Positions 1 through 8,893 of a stretch of 42,081 nt of DNA are shown here, in pieces (positions within the stretch are counted from its first letter, which is position 1; each line of letters begins with the position of its first letter). The DNA comes from Tersicoccus sp. Bi-70 (GTDB lineage: Bacteria > Actinomycetota > Actinomycetes > Actinomycetales > Micrococcaceae): contig NZ_MIEU01000001.1 of the NCBI RefSeq assembly GCF_001968825.1, positions 1 through 42,081 of the forward strand, given 5' to 3'. Position numbers and translations under genes: made by a program. The notes beneath the pieces are model-generated. The model worked only from the letters and a program-made list of their open reading frames with translations, was not told the DNA's origin and searched no databases.

Positions 1-140
1 GAGTCAAGGGCAGGTTACTCACGTCTTACTCACCCGTTCGCCACTAATCCCCGATGCAAGCACCGGATCATCGTTCGACTTGCATGTGTTAAGCACGCCG
101 CCAGCGTTCGTCCTGAGCCAGGATCAAACTCTCCGTCAAA
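1..140 (-). rRNA. rrs: 16S ribosomal RNA, 5' end (partial)
   Basis: Read on the minus strand, this stretch holds the universal 16S start GAGTTTGATCCTGGCTCAG (about 131 to 113), followed by the conserved GAACGCTGGCGGCGTGCTTAA block. The V1 loop has the GATGATCCGGTGCTTGC pattern seen in Arthrobacter-like Micrococcaceae. The gene runs off the left edge, so only about the first 140 bases are present. The mature 5' end near 139-141 is estimated by aligning to E. coli numbering. Confidence 0.97.
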
Positions 141-240
141 AAAACGAAAAAAACATGAACCCAGCAATGACACCCGACCACCACGGGGGTGGCAGCCAGA
201 CATCACAACCAGTAAATAACTGGCATCAACAAACAAAACA

Positions 241-314
241 ACACACTATTGAGTTCTCAAACAACAGGCACTTCCGGTTTCAGCGGCGGTGTGAGATCCT
301 TTTATCTGGATCTC
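241..314 (-). promoter_or_regulatory. rrn leader: boxA-like element and hairpin
   Basis: The leader between the promoters and 16S holds a TTGTTTGAGAACTCAATAGTG block (241-266), a sequence common in actinobacterial rRNA leaders and spacers and usually read as an antitermination/processing signal. Just upstream in transcription order is a 7-bp hairpin, GAGATCC/GGATCTC with an 8-base loop (293-314), possibly boxB-like. The rest of 141-350 shows no gene. The functional reading rests on resemblance. Confidence 0.6.
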
Positions 315-351
315 TCTCCGTCATTCCGTTTCGCTCCGGAGCAACTTGTCT

Positions 352-380
352 AACTTACCACTCCGATCTTCTCTGTCCAA
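352..380 (-). promoter_or_regulatory. rrn promoter, proximal (P2)
   Basis: On the minus strand TTGGAC (380-375) and TAAGTT (357-352) are separated by exactly 17 bases. This is a good sigma-70/SigA-type promoter pointing at the 16S gene, with transcription expected to start near 345 and a leader of about 200 bases. Confidence 0.7.
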
Positions 381-516
381 ATCGGCCGTTTCCGTCCGTT
401 TTCTCCAGGGAGTCCGGGTCGGCCTCTGAGAGGCGATCTCCGGTTCGATCCTCGGTGTCGGCGGGGCCCTTGTGCAGGTCCTCCGCGTCTCACCGTTCCG
501 ATCGGCGCAAGATACG

Positions 517-545
517 ACTCTACCACCGGCTCAGCGGCAGTGCAA
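517..545 (-). promoter_or_regulatory. rrn promoter, distal (P1)
   Basis: On the minus strand TTGCAC (545-540) and TAGAGT (522-517) are separated by exactly 17 bases. It lies directly after the glgB terminator and about 165 bases upstream of the second rrn promoter, so the operon appears to have tandem promoters. Nothing else is visible in 381-516. Confidence 0.65.
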
Positions 546-547
546 AA

Positions 548-610
548 CGGGCCCTTCCTCCCCCCCGCCCCGGGGCCGTGAGGCCCGGGATTCCAGGGAA
601 GAAGGGCCCG
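548..610 (-). terminator. terminator after the glgE-treS-mak/glgB operon
   Basis: Perfect 10-bp arms CGGGCCCTTC (548-557) and GAAGGGCCCG (601-610) enclose a second GC-rich inverted repeat (CCCGGGCC / GGCCCCGGG). On the minus strand the stem is followed by TTTT. It lies just beyond the glgB stop and insulates the following rRNA operon. Confidence 0.75.
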
Positions 611-630
611 TGGTGCGGGTCCGGACGGCG

Positions 631-3600
631 TCAGTCGACGTCGCCCTCGGTCGCCGGCGTCAGGTACAGCACCCCGAGCGGGGGCACCTGCACGGTGGCC
701 GATGCCGGCTTGCCCTGGAACGAACCCTCGACCGCGGTGATGCGGCCGTGGTTGCCCACACCCGATCCACCGAACTGCTCGGCGTCCGTGTTCAGCGCCT
801 CCACCCACGTACCGGCCCACGGCAGGGCGAGCTTGACGTCGTGGTGCGGAGTACCGGCGTAGTTGGCGACGACCACCACCGGGTTGCCCTGGGGATCCCA
901 CCGGGTGAACGTCAGCATGTTCCGGGCGGTGTCGTTGGCGTCGAGCCACTCGAACCCGGCGGGATCGTTGTCCCACCGGTACAGCGCCGGTGTCGCTGCG
1001 TAGATCTCGTTGAGCTGCTTGACCAGCAGCTGCACGCCCCGGTGGGGCGGAGCCTCGGTCAGCCACCAGTCGAGACCGTGCGCCTCGTTCCACTCGGCCT
1101 CCTGGCCGAACTCGGTGCCCATGAAGATCAGCTGCTTGCCCGGGTGCGCCCACTGGAACGCCAGGTAGGCGCGCAGGTTGGCCAGCTGCTGCCACCGGTC
1201 CCCCGGCATCTTGCGCAGCATCGACCCCTTGCCGTGCACGACCTCGTCGTGACTGATCGGCAGGAGGAAGTTCTCCGTGTAGGCGTAGACCATCGAGAAC
1301 GTGGCCTTGTGGTGGTGGTAGGCCCGGTTGACCGGGTCCTCGGAGATGTACGAGAGCGAGTCGTGCATCCAGCCCATGTTCCACTTCAGCCCGAACCCGA
1401 GACCGTTGTGATCGGTGGGACGGGTGACCCCCGGGAATGCGGTCGACTCCTCGGCGATGGTGACGATGCCCGGGACGCGCTTGTACGCGGTCGCGTTCGC
1501 CTCCTGCAGGAACCCGATCGCCTCCAGGTTCTCCCGGCCGCCGAAGCGGTTGGGACGCCACTGCCCCTCCTGGCGCGAGTAGTCCAGGTAGAGCATCGAG
1601 GCCACCGCGTCGACCCGCAGCCCGTCGATGTGGAACTCCTCGAGCCAGTACAGGGCGTTGGCGACCAGGAAGTTGCGCACCTCCCGACGACCGAAGTCGA
1701 AGATCAGCGTGCCCCAGTCCGGGTGCTCACCGAGGAACGGGTCCGGGTGCTCGTACAGCGGCTGCCCGTCGAACTTCGCCAGGGCGAACTCGTCCTTCGG
1801 GAAGTGCGCAGGTACCCAGTCCATGATCACGCCGATGCCGGCCTGGTGCAGCGCGTCGACGAGGTGCCTGAACTCGTCGGGGTGGCCGAAGCGCGACGTC
1901 GGAGCGAAGTACCCTGTGACCTGGTAGCCCCACGACCCGCCGAACGGGTGCTCGGCGACCGGCATCAGCTCGACGTGCGTGAAGCCCAGCCACGAGACGT
2001 ATTCGACCAGCTGCTCCGCGAGCTCGGTGTAGCTGAGCCCCAGACGCCAGGACCCCAGGTGCACCTCGTACACGCTCATCGGCCCGTTGTGCGGATCCTG
2101 CTGCCCACGCCGGGCGATCCACTCGTCGTCGCCGAAGGTGTAGGTCGAGTCGACGACGCGCGAACCGGTGAGCGGCGGCACCTCGGTGCCACGGGCCATC
2201 GGGTCCGCCTTCATCCGCCACTGGCCGTCCTGGCCCTGGATCTCGAACTTGTAGGTTGCCCCGGCCGCCGCGTCCGGGACGAAGATCTCCCACACCCCGG
2301 AGGAGCCGAGGGCCCGCATGCCGTGCGCCTTGGCGTCCCAGCCGTTGAAGTCGCCGGCCACCCGGACGGACCGGGCGTTGGGGGCCCACACGGCGAAACT
2401 GGTGCCGTGGATGGTGCCCATGGACGACGGGTACTCGCGCACGTGCGCCCCGAGCACCGTCCACAGCGTCTCGTGGCGGCCCTCACCGATCAGGTGCAGG
2501 TCCAGCTCGCCGAGCGTCGGCATGAACCGGTAGGGCTCGTCGACCCGGTGGCTGACCCCGTCCCCGTAGGTCACGTCCAGCCGGTAGTCCGGCACGTGGC
2601 CGTCCTCGGGGGTCTCCAGCACCGCGGTCCAGATGCCGCCGTACTCGTGCGCCATCGGGGTGGTCCCGGCGGAGGTGACGACGTCGACGGACGCGGCCAT
2701 GTGCCGCAGGGTCCGCACGGTCACCGTGCCGTCGGAGGCCAGGTGGGCGCCGAGGACGCCGTGCGGGTTGTAGTACCGGCCCGCCGCGACCGCGTCGAGC
2801 ACGTCGGTCGACACCGGGATCGGCCGCGCCGAGGCGGGCCGGGTCTCGGGCTCCGCGGTGGACGCGGCGCCGGCGCTGACGTTCAGGTTCGCGGCCTGCG
2901 CGAGCGCCTCCGGCGAGACGTCCGGCGCTCCCTCGGGAAGGTCCGGACGGTTGCGGTCCAGCGGGACGCCGCTCGCCGCGGACGCTGCGTCAGCGGACCG
3001 GCCCGTATCGGACTGGTCCGTACCGGCGGACGCCGTAACCGTGGACGCCGCGGCGTCGGAGCCCGTGGCGTCGTTGGCCGTGGTCTCGGCGGACGCCGTG
3101 GCGTCAGCGGCCTCGGCCACCGGCGCGGCGGCGGCAACCGCCTCGGCTGCCGCCGGCGTCGCCGGCTCGGTCCGGGACGTGCCGGGTCGGGGTGCCCGGG
3201 ACTTCCTGATCATCGATGAACCCTCCTTCGTCGGAGCCGGAGTGGATCCGTCGGTCCCCACGTGCAGTGCGCGGTGCACCGCGTCCACGGGGACCGAGAT
3301 CCAGTCCGGCCGGTTGCGCTGTTCGTAGACCACTTCGTAGAGCGCCTTGTCCAGCCACAGGCCGACGTACAGCGGGGACTCGGTGTCGACCGGTTCCCCG
3401 CTCACGCGGCGGTAGCCGTCCAGGAAGGCGTCCGAGGCGGCGGCGGTCCAGGCGCGGGTGCGGTCGGGGTCCGCGCCGTTCAGGACCGCGAAGCCACCCG
3501 CGTAGTCGAAGGACCGCAGCATGCCGACGACGTCCCGCAGGGCCGTGTCGGGCAGGGACCGCTCGGCCACCGGTCGCAGCGGCTCGCCCTCGAAGTCGAG

Positions 3601-4770
3601 CAGGATCCAGCCCCGCTGCGGCGAGTCGAGCACCTGCCCGAGGTGGTAGTCGCCGTGGATCCGCTGCAGGACCGGGGCGTCGCCGCCGCGGCCGAGGGCG
3701 TCGACGGCGGCACGGATGGCGTCCTCGTGAGGGCCCACCGCGTCGGCGGCCTCCGCCCACGCCCACCGGATGCGGCTGGCCAGGGCACGCAGCAGTTCCT
3801 CGTGCTGGTCCGCGTCGGCGATCCGGGTGCCGAACGCCTCCCGCAGACCGGCGTGCACCCGGGCGGTCGCCGCGCCGAGCGCCGAGGCCGGACCGGTGAA
3901 GTCGGTACCGGCGGCCGCCGCTGCGGTCGCGGTGCGCCAGGCGTCCTCGCTGCCGGCCATGAACTCGCTGAGCACGGCGAGCTGACCGTGGTCGAGGCGC
4001 CCGCCGGCACCGTCGTCCGACCCGGCGTGCTCGGGGTGCTGCCAGGCGCCGTCGATCCAGCCGTAGGTCGCGGCGACGGCGTCCACGTCGGCCCCGGTCA
4101 ACCCGATGCCGACCTCGACGTCGGGGTTCATCCCGGCGCCGAGGACGCGGAAGAGCTTGATGATGGCCGGGGCGGCCGCGTCATCGATGATGATCGACGT
4201 GTTCGACTGCTCGCCGCTGAGCACCTTCGCGGTCGGCAGCTCCCCGACCGCACGGGTCGAGGCCCACCGGCCGGTCCGGTGTCCGCGGGGTGAGACGGCG
4301 TCGCCGTCCGTGCCGGTTCCGGTGCCCGGATCCGTCGACGCGACGGTACCGGCAGCGGAGGAGACGGGCCCGGCGGTGATCAGGTCGAGGTAGAGCCCCA
4401 CCAGCACGGGATCGCGGACGCCGTCGTACACGTCCACGCGGTCCCCGGCGGCGGACGTGTCGTCGGTCGCCGCGGCTGCGGCGCCACCGGCGGGCCGTGG
4501 GGCCTCGGCGGCCGGCACGGTGCCGATCGGGTCGACGCCGTGCAGCACGTGGTCGGGACGGCGGTACGTCAACGGCACCTGCACCACGTCGATCCGGTCG
4601 CCCGAGTCGATCGCGATCAGGTGGACGCGCACGCCGATCCGGCCGGCCGGGTCGGTCAGGTCGAATCCGCCGACGGAGGCCAGGCTCACGCCCTTGCCGC
4701 GGGCGGGGTACCACCGCTGGTTCGGGAGCCAGCGGTGGAGGAGGTCGGTCAGGTCGGGGGTCAGCGTCAT
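631..4770 (-). CDS. glgB: maltokinase (Mak/Pep2) fused in frame to 1,4-alpha-glucan branching enzyme GlgB
   Basis: One open frame of 1379 codons holds two enzymes. Residues 1 to about 510 are a maltokinase that makes maltose-1-phosphate for GlgE: it opens with the cap-domain LPNQRWYPARGKG motif and has HGDYHLGQ (about residue 370) and LDFEGEP catalytic motifs. After an Ala/Thr/Pro-rich linker of about 130 residues comes a GH13 branching enzyme with a CBM48 module, YEVHLGSWR, the GLRVDAV nucleophile (near 1611 in DNA), IAEES acid/base and ISHDEVVHG; both look intact. I chose ATG 4770 because AAGGGAG precedes it; an ATG at 4788 overlapping the treS stop is the alternative. There is no stop between the two parts, but an ideal internal ribosome site precedes ATG 3213, so a free 860-residue GlgB may also be made. 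Last gene of the glgE-treS operon. Confidence 0.93.
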   Translation of the reverse strand: MTLTPDLTDLLHRWLPNQRWYPARGKGVSLASVGGFDLTDPAGRIGVRVHLIAIDSGDRIDVVQVPLTYRRPDHVLHGVDPIGTVPAAEAPRPAGGAAAAATDDTSAAGDRVDVYDGVRDPVLVGLYLDLITAGPVSSAAGTVASTDPGTGTGTDGDAVSPRGHRTGRWASTRAVGELPTAKVLSGEQSNTSIIIDDAAAPAIIKLFRVLGAGMNPDVEVGIGLTGADVDAVAATYGWIDGAWQHPEHAGSDDGAGGRLDHGQLAVLSEFMAGSEDAWRTATAAAAAGTDFTGPASALGAATARVHAGLREAFGTRIADADQHEELLRALASRIRWAWAEAADAVGPHEDAIRAAVDALGRGGDAPVLQRIHGDYHLGQVLDSPQRGWILLDFEGEPLRPVAERSLPDTALRDVVGMLRSFDYAGGFAVLNGADPDRTRAWTAAASDAFLDGYRRVSGEPVDTESPLYVGLWLDKALYEVVYEQRNRPDWISVPVDAVHRALHVGTDGSTPAPTKEGSSMIRKSRAPRPGTSRTEPATPAAAEAVAAAAPVAEAADATASAETTANDATGSDAAASTVTASAGTDQSDTGRSADAASAASGVPLDRNRPDLPEGAPDVSPEALAQAANLNVSAGAASTAEPETRPASARPIPVSTDVLDAVAAGRYYNPHGVLGAHLASDGTVTVRTLRHMAASVDVVTSAGTTPMAHEYGGIWTAVLETPEDGHVPDYRLDVTYGDGVSHRVDEPYRFMPTLGELDLHLIGEGRHETLWTVLGAHVREYPSSMGTIHGTSFAVWAPNARSVRVAGDFNGWDAKAHGMRALGSSGVWEIFVPDAAAGATYKFEIQGQDGQWRMKADPMARGTEVPPLTGSRVVDSTYTFGDDEWIARRGQQDPHNGPMSVYEVHLGSWRLGLSYTELAEQLVEYVSWLGFTHVELMPVAEHPFGGSWGYQVTGYFAPTSRFGHPDEFRHLVDALHQAGIGVIMDWVPAHFPKDEFALAKFDGQPLYEHPDPFLGEHPDWGTLIFDFGRREVRNFLVANALYWLEEFHIDGLRVDAVASMLYLDYSRQEGQWRPNRFGGRENLEAIGFLQEANATAYKRVPGIVTIAEESTAFPGVTRPTDHNGLGFGLKWNMGWMHDSLSYISEDPVNRAYHHHKATFSMVYAYTENFLLPISHDEVVHGKGSMLRKMPGDRWQQLANLRAYLAFQWAHPGKQLIFMGTEFGQEAEWNEAHGLDWWLTEAPPHRGVQLLVKQLNEIYAATPALYRWDNDPAGFEWLDANDTARNMLTFTRWDPQGNPVVVVANYAGTPHHDVKLALPWAGTWVEALNTDAEQFGGSGVGNHGRITAVEGSFQGKPASATVQVPPLGVLYLTPATEGDVD
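3211..3228 (-). promoter_or_regulatory. internal ribosome binding site and ATG for a separate GlgB
   Basis: Inside the fused frame, AAGGAGGG (3228-3221) stands 7 bases before an in-frame ATG (3213-3211). This is a better Shine-Dalgarno site than most true starts in the window, and it sits exactly where an independent glgB would begin. It suggests the stop codon of an ancestral maltokinase gene was lost while the glgB start was kept. Confidence 0.65.
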
Positions 4771-4784
4771 CGTGGCTTCTCCCT

Positions 4785-6557
4785 TCATGACGACAACTCG
4801 TGCTGGGGACGGATCACCGGCAGGGCCTGCGTGGCCGGTGACGCCGGGTTGGAGTACGGCGAACGCATGCGCAGCCAGAAGAAGTCGTGACTGCCGAGCG
4901 TGATGGTGATGCGGCCGTCGTTGCCCACGGCCGGGAACGGCGTGCCGCCGAAGACGTCACGCAGCCCGCGGCCGGCGAAACGGGGCAGGTCCAGCACCGC
5001 CGACGACGGGTGCTGGGACAGGTTGAAGACGCACAGCACGACCTCGCCGTGCTCCTCGGCGTCGACGTCGGGGATCTCGCGCAGGAATGCCAGGATGTGG
5101 TCGTTGTCCGCGGGGACGTTCTCGTAGCCGCCGAGCCCGAAGGCCGGGTGCGCCTTGCGCACGCCGAGCATCTGCCGGACCCAGTGGAGCAGGGACGAGG
5201 AGTGCGCCAGCTGCGCCTCCACGTTGACGTGGTTGTAGTGGTAGACGAGCGACTGGATCACCGGCAGGTAGAGCTTGCCGGGGTCCGCGACGGAGAACCC
5301 GGCGTTGCGATCCGGGTTCCACTGCATCGGCGTGCGGGAGGCGTCACGATCGTCGAGCCAGATGTTGTCCCCCATGCCGATCTCGTCCCCGTAGTACAGG
5401 AACGGGCTGCCGGGCAGGGCGAGCAGCAGGGCGTGGATCAGCTCCACCTCGGCCCGCGAGTTGTCCAGCAACGGGGAGAGCCGACGCCGGATGCCGACGT
5501 TGGCGCGCATCCGCGCGTCCGGGGCGTACCAGCCGAGCATCACCTGGCGCTCCTCGGTGGTGACCATCTCGAGGGTCAGCTCGTCGTGGTTCCGCAGGAA
5601 GGTACCCCACTGCGCGCCGGCCGGGATGGTCGGGGTGTCCTTCATGGTCTCGACGATCGGGGTGGCCTTCTGGTCCCGCAGCGCGTAGAACAGGCGCGGC
5701 ATGATCGGGAAGTGGAAGCACATGTGGCACTCGGGGTTCTCCTCGTCCCCGAAGTACTCCACGACATCGCCGGGCAGCTGGTTCGCCTCGGCGATGATCA
5801 CGCGACCGGGGTACAGCTCGTCGACCATCGCGCGCAGGCTCCGCAGGAACCCGTGGGTGGCCGGCAGGTTCTCGCAGTTGGTCCCGTCCTCCTCGAAGAG
5901 GTACGGGATCGCGTCGGCGCGGAAGCCGTCCACCCCCTGGTCCAGCCAGAACGTGACGACGTCGAACACGGCCTGCACGACGGCCGGGTTCTCGAAGTTC
6001 AGGTCCGGCTGGTGGGAGAAGAACCGGTGCCAGAAGAACTGGCGTCGCACCGGGTCGAACGTCCAGTTCGATTCCTCGGTGTCGACGAAGATGATGCGCG
6101 CGTCCTCGTACTTCTCGTCCGTGTCGCTCCACACGTAGAAGTCCCCGTACGGGCCCTCGGGGTCCTCGCGGGACGCCTTGAACCAGGCGTGCTGGTCCGA
6201 GGTGTGGTTCAGCGGCAGGTCGATGATCACGCGGAGCCCTCGGGCGTGGGCCTCGGCGACCAGGCGCTTGAAGTCGCTGATGGTGCCGAACTCGTCGAGG
6301 ACCGAGTAGTAGTCCGCGATGTCGTACCCGCCGTCGCGCAGGGGCGAGTCGAAGAACGGCGGCAACCAGAGGCAGTCGATGCCGAGCCATTGCAGGTAGT
6401 CGAGCTTCTCGATCAGCCCGGAGAAGTCGCCCGAGCCGTCCCCGTTCGCGTCGGCGAAGCCGCGCACGAGGACTTCGTAGAAGACCGCCTTGCGGTACCA
6501 CTGGGGGTCGTGGGCGAGACCGGGGGCGTTGAGGGAGAACGCCGACGGTACGCTCAT
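4785..6557 (-). CDS. treS: trehalose synthase (maltose alpha-D-glucosyltransferase) TreS
   Basis: A 590-residue GH13 enzyme that interconverts trehalose and maltose and feeds the maltokinase encoded next. It opens with the family's DPQWYRKAVFYEVLVRGF and GDGSGDF signatures and has GFRADAIPYL with the nucleophile Asp near residue 213, IIAEANQ with the general acid, and NHDELTLEM. The length fits stand-alone TreS: there is no C-terminal kinase of the TreS-Pep2 type, as the kinase has been joined to GlgB instead. The ATG at 6557 overlaps the glgE stop by ATGA, so I prefer it over the in-frame ATG-like start further upstream, which lies inside glgE. Translationally coupled on both sides. Confidence 0.95.
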   Translation of the reverse strand: MSVPSAFSLNAPGLAHDPQWYRKAVFYEVLVRGFADANGDGSGDFSGLIEKLDYLQWLGIDCLWLPPFFDSPLRDGGYDIADYYSVLDEFGTISDFKRLVAEAHARGLRVIIDLPLNHTSDQHAWFKASREDPEGPYGDFYVWSDTDEKYEDARIIFVDTEESNWTFDPVRRQFFWHRFFSHQPDLNFENPAVVQAVFDVVTFWLDQGVDGFRADAIPYLFEEDGTNCENLPATHGFLRSLRAMVDELYPGRVIIAEANQLPGDVVEYFGDEENPECHMCFHFPIMPRLFYALRDQKATPIVETMKDTPTIPAGAQWGTFLRNHDELTLEMVTTEERQVMLGWYAPDARMRANVGIRRRLSPLLDNSRAEVELIHALLLALPGSPFLYYGDEIGMGDNIWLDDRDASRTPMQWNPDRNAGFSVADPGKLYLPVIQSLVYHYNHVNVEAQLAHSSSLLHWVRQMLGVRKAHPAFGLGGYENVPADNDHILAFLREIPDVDAEEHGEVVLCVFNLSQHPSSAVLDLPRFAGRGLRDVFGGTPFPAVGNDGRITITLGSHDFFWLRMRSPYSNPASPATQALPVIRPQHELSS

Positions 6558-8707
6558 GCGCCCCTCCGCACGTGGAAGACGTGCGCCGGCTCGAGCCACG
6601 GGTCCAGCCGCACGTAGTTCTCCCGGCCCCAAGTCCAGCTGCTGCCCGAGAGCAGGTCGTCCACCCAGAACCGGCCGTCCGCGTCCAGGTCCGCCGGGTC
6701 CAGCTCCAGCGCCGCCAGGTCGAGCGTCACCATGCCCTCGCGGGCGGCGTGCGGGTCGAGGTTGACGACGACGATGACGGTGTCCTTCGTCCCGTCCGGG
6801 TTCGCCTTGTGCTTGACGTAGGCCACCGTGTGGTCGTCCGTCGTGGACGCCACGGTGAGGTTCTGCAGGTCGCCGAGCGCGGGATGCGCCCGGCGGATCG
6901 CGTTCAACCGGGTGAGGTAGGGGGCGAGCGACCGGCCCTCCGCCTCGGCGGCCGCATAGTCCCGGGGCCGGTACTCGAACTTCTCGTTGTCAATGTACTC
7001 CTCGGCACCGGGCCGGGCGACGTGCTCGTAGAGCTCGTAGCCCGAGTACACGCCCCACAGGGGGCTGCCCGTGGCGGCGAGCACCGCACGGATCTTGAAA
7101 CCGGCCGGACCCGAGTACTGCAGGTACGGGGTGAGGATGTCCGGGGTGTTGACGAAGAAGTTCGGCCGGTAGAACGCCGGCGTCTCGTGGGAGATCTCGG
7201 TGAAGTAGTCGAGGATCTCCTCCTTCGTGTTCCGCCACGTGAAGTAGGAGTAGGACTGCTGGAAACCGGCCTTGCCCAGGCCGTGCATCATCGGCGGTCG
7301 GGTGAATGCCTCGGCGAGGAAGACGACGTCGGGGTCGGAGGCGTTGATCTGGCCGATCAGCCACTCCCAGAACCACAGCGGCTTCGTGTGCGGGTTGTCC
7401 ACCCGGAAGGTGCGCACGCCGTGGTCCATCCACAGCCGCACGATCCGCAGCACCTCGTGCGAGAGGCCCTCGGGATCGTTGTCGAAGTTCAGGGGGTAGA
7501 TGTCCTGGTACTTCTTCGGGGGGTTCTCGGCGAACGCGATGGACCCGTCGATGCGGGTTGTGAACCACTCGGGGTGCTCGGTGACCCACGGGTGGTCCGG
7601 GGTGCACTGCAGGGCGAGGTCGAGGGCGACCTCCATGCCGAGCTCGCGGGTGCGTGCGACGAAGGCGTCGAAGTCCTCGAAACCACCCAGATCCGGGTGG
7701 ATGGCGTCGTGGCCGCCCTCGGCGGCGCCGATGGCCCACGGGGAACCGGGGTCGCCCGAGCCGGCGACGAGCGTGTTGTTCGGGCCCTTCCGGTTGGTCC
7801 GGCCGATCGGGTGGATCGGCGGCAGGTAGACGACGTCGAACTCCATCGCGGCGACGGCGTCGAGCCGGTCGATCGCGGTGCGGAACGTGCCGGAGGTCCA
7901 GGCCCCGCTCGCGGGGTCGTAGCTCGCGCCCTCGGAGCGGGGGAAGAACTCGTACCAGGACGCCCGGCCGGCGCGCTCCCGCTCGACCGTGATCGGCCAG
8001 TGGCGGGTGGCGCTGACCAGTTCCCGGATGGGCCGCCGCTCGATCACCGCGTGCACCTGCGGGCTGAGCCCGGCGGCGAGCCGCTCCCCGGCGGGCAGGG
8101 TGGTGTCACCGATCCGGGCGGCAGCGGTGCGCAGCGTCTGCGCGTCCTCCGCATCGCGGTCCGGCTCGCCGGCGCCGCGCTCGAGCAGGGCGGTGCCCTC
8201 GTCCAGCATCAGGTCCACGTCGACGCCCGCGGCGACCTTGATGGTCGCGTCGTGCTCCCACGTGCCGTACAGATCGGCCCAGCTCTCGACCGTGAAGCTC
8301 CAGGCGCCGAGCCCGAGGGGCCGAAGCGTCGTCGTGTACCGGTCGGTGCCGGCGACGTGCTCGACCATGCGGGAGCGCTGCACCTCGGCCCCGTCCGGGT
8401 CGTACAGGACGGCGGTGGCCCCCAGACGGTCGTGCCCCTCGCGGAACACGGTGGCGCCGATCAGCAGGTCCTCGCCGGGGATGGCCTTCGCGGCGAACGC
8501 GCCGCCGTCGACGACGGGCTCGACCTCGGTGACGGGGATCCGGTCGAACCGCAGCCCCTCCGTGATCGAGGCCGGCGCACCGGACGCGCGGGTGGGTCCC
8601 CCGTGAGCTCCGGTCGCAACCGTTCCTGCGCGTCGACCCTCTGATGCGGGCTGGGCTTGCTGGTCCTGTCCTGTGGGGCGACTCGCGGCCGCGGCTGGAG
8701 TAGTCAC
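6554..8707 (-). CDS. glgE: alpha-1,4-glucan:maltose-1-phosphate maltosyltransferase GlgE
   Basis: A 717-residue GH13_3 enzyme that extends alpha-glucan with maltosyl units from maltose-1-phosphate. Mid-protein motifs match mycobacterial GlgE closely: YEFFPRS, DVVYLPPIHPIGR, NPPKKYQDIYPLNFDNDPEG, FRVDNPHTKP with the nucleophile Asp437, and FLAEAF with Glu466. The first 50 or so residues are a Gln/Ala/Gly-rich stretch of no clear function. The GTG at 8707 is chosen because TAACGT lies 7 bases before it, the spacing of a leaderless promoter; the longer in-frame extension would run through that promoter. First gene of the operon; its stop overlaps the treS start. Confidence 0.95.
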   Translation of the reverse strand: MTTPAAAASRPTGQDQQAQPASEGRRAGTVATGAHGGPTRASGAPASITEGLRFDRIPVTEVEPVVDGGAFAAKAIPGEDLLIGATVFREGHDRLGATAVLYDPDGAEVQRSRMVEHVAGTDRYTTTLRPLGLGAWSFTVESWADLYGTWEHDATIKVAAGVDVDLMLDEGTALLERGAGEPDRDAEDAQTLRTAAARIGDTTLPAGERLAAGLSPQVHAVIERRPIRELVSATRHWPITVERERAGRASWYEFFPRSEGASYDPASGAWTSGTFRTAIDRLDAVAAMEFDVVYLPPIHPIGRTNRKGPNNTLVAGSGDPGSPWAIGAAEGGHDAIHPDLGGFEDFDAFVARTRELGMEVALDLALQCTPDHPWVTEHPEWFTTRIDGSIAFAENPPKKYQDIYPLNFDNDPEGLSHEVLRIVRLWMDHGVRTFRVDNPHTKPLWFWEWLIGQINASDPDVVFLAEAFTRPPMMHGLGKAGFQQSYSYFTWRNTKEEILDYFTEISHETPAFYRPNFFVNTPDILTPYLQYSGPAGFKIRAVLAATGSPLWGVYSGYELYEHVARPGAEEYIDNEKFEYRPRDYAAAEAEGRSLAPYLTRLNAIRRAHPALGDLQNLTVASTTDDHTVAYVKHKANPDGTKDTVIVVVNLDPHAAREGMVTLDLAALELDPADLDADGRFWVDDLLSGSSWTWGRENYVRLDPWLEPAHVFHVRRGA

Positions 8708-8714
8708 ACGGTAG

Positions 8715-8743
8715 ACGTTAGCGATTGATGCCGGGAATGCGAA
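8715..8743 (-). promoter_or_regulatory. glgE leaderless promoter
   Basis: On the minus strand TTCGCA (8743-8738), 17 bases, TAACGT (8720-8715), then 7 bases to the GTG of glgE. The -10 spacing puts transcription start at or next to the start codon. The -35 box is weak. Confidence 0.6.
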
Positions 8744-8836
8744 GGCCACTGATGTCATGCGCGGGCGGGGTGCCCGGCCGGCGCCCGTCGTGACGTGGGG
8801 AAGCGGCGGACGCGCGGGGTCGCCGCGCGACATGCC

Positions 8837-8860
8837 CGTAAGCGTTTACGCAATATGCGT
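8837..8860. promoter_or_regulatory. two overlapping palindromes upstream of glgP, LacI-family-like operator
   Basis: CGTAAGCGTTTACG (8837-8850) is palindromic at 12 of 14 positions around a central CG, the form bound by LacI/GalR-type regulators of carbohydrate genes. It overlaps ACGCAATATGCGT (8848-8860), a second inverted repeat with 5-bp arms. They lie about 35-55 bases before the expected glgP transcription start, where a repressor could block RNA polymerase. The regulator is not encoded in the window. Confidence 0.5.
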
Positions 8861-8880
8861 TCCACGTCACATTCGTGGGC

Positions 8881-8886
8881 TACTGT
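8881..8886 (+). promoter_or_regulatory. glgP leaderless -10 box
   Basis: TACTGT followed by 7 bases and the GTG of glgP, the same geometry as at glgE. No convincing -35 box is visible, which would fit a regulated promoter. Confidence 0.55.
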
Positions 8887-8893
8887 GTGGCGC

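Noticed and set aside
80-862. Plus-strand open frame across the 16S start, rRNA leader and glgB end
   Set aside because: It covers rRNA, two promoters and a terminator; not protein-like.
472-3219. Very long plus-strand open frame (915 codons) opposite glgB, and similar long frames opposite treS, glgE, glgX and flhA
   Set aside because: Arg/Val/Gly-rich with no domain signature; they mirror the codon bias of the true genes in GC-rich DNA and run through promoters and terminators.
6557-6632. Longer N-terminus for TreS
   Set aside because: It would lie inside the end of glgE, while ATG 6557 overlaps the glgE stop in the usual ATGA way and begins the family sequence.
8708-8833. Longer N-terminus for GlgE
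   Set aside because: It passes through the -10 box and has no ribosome site; the GTG at 8707 fits a leaderless start.
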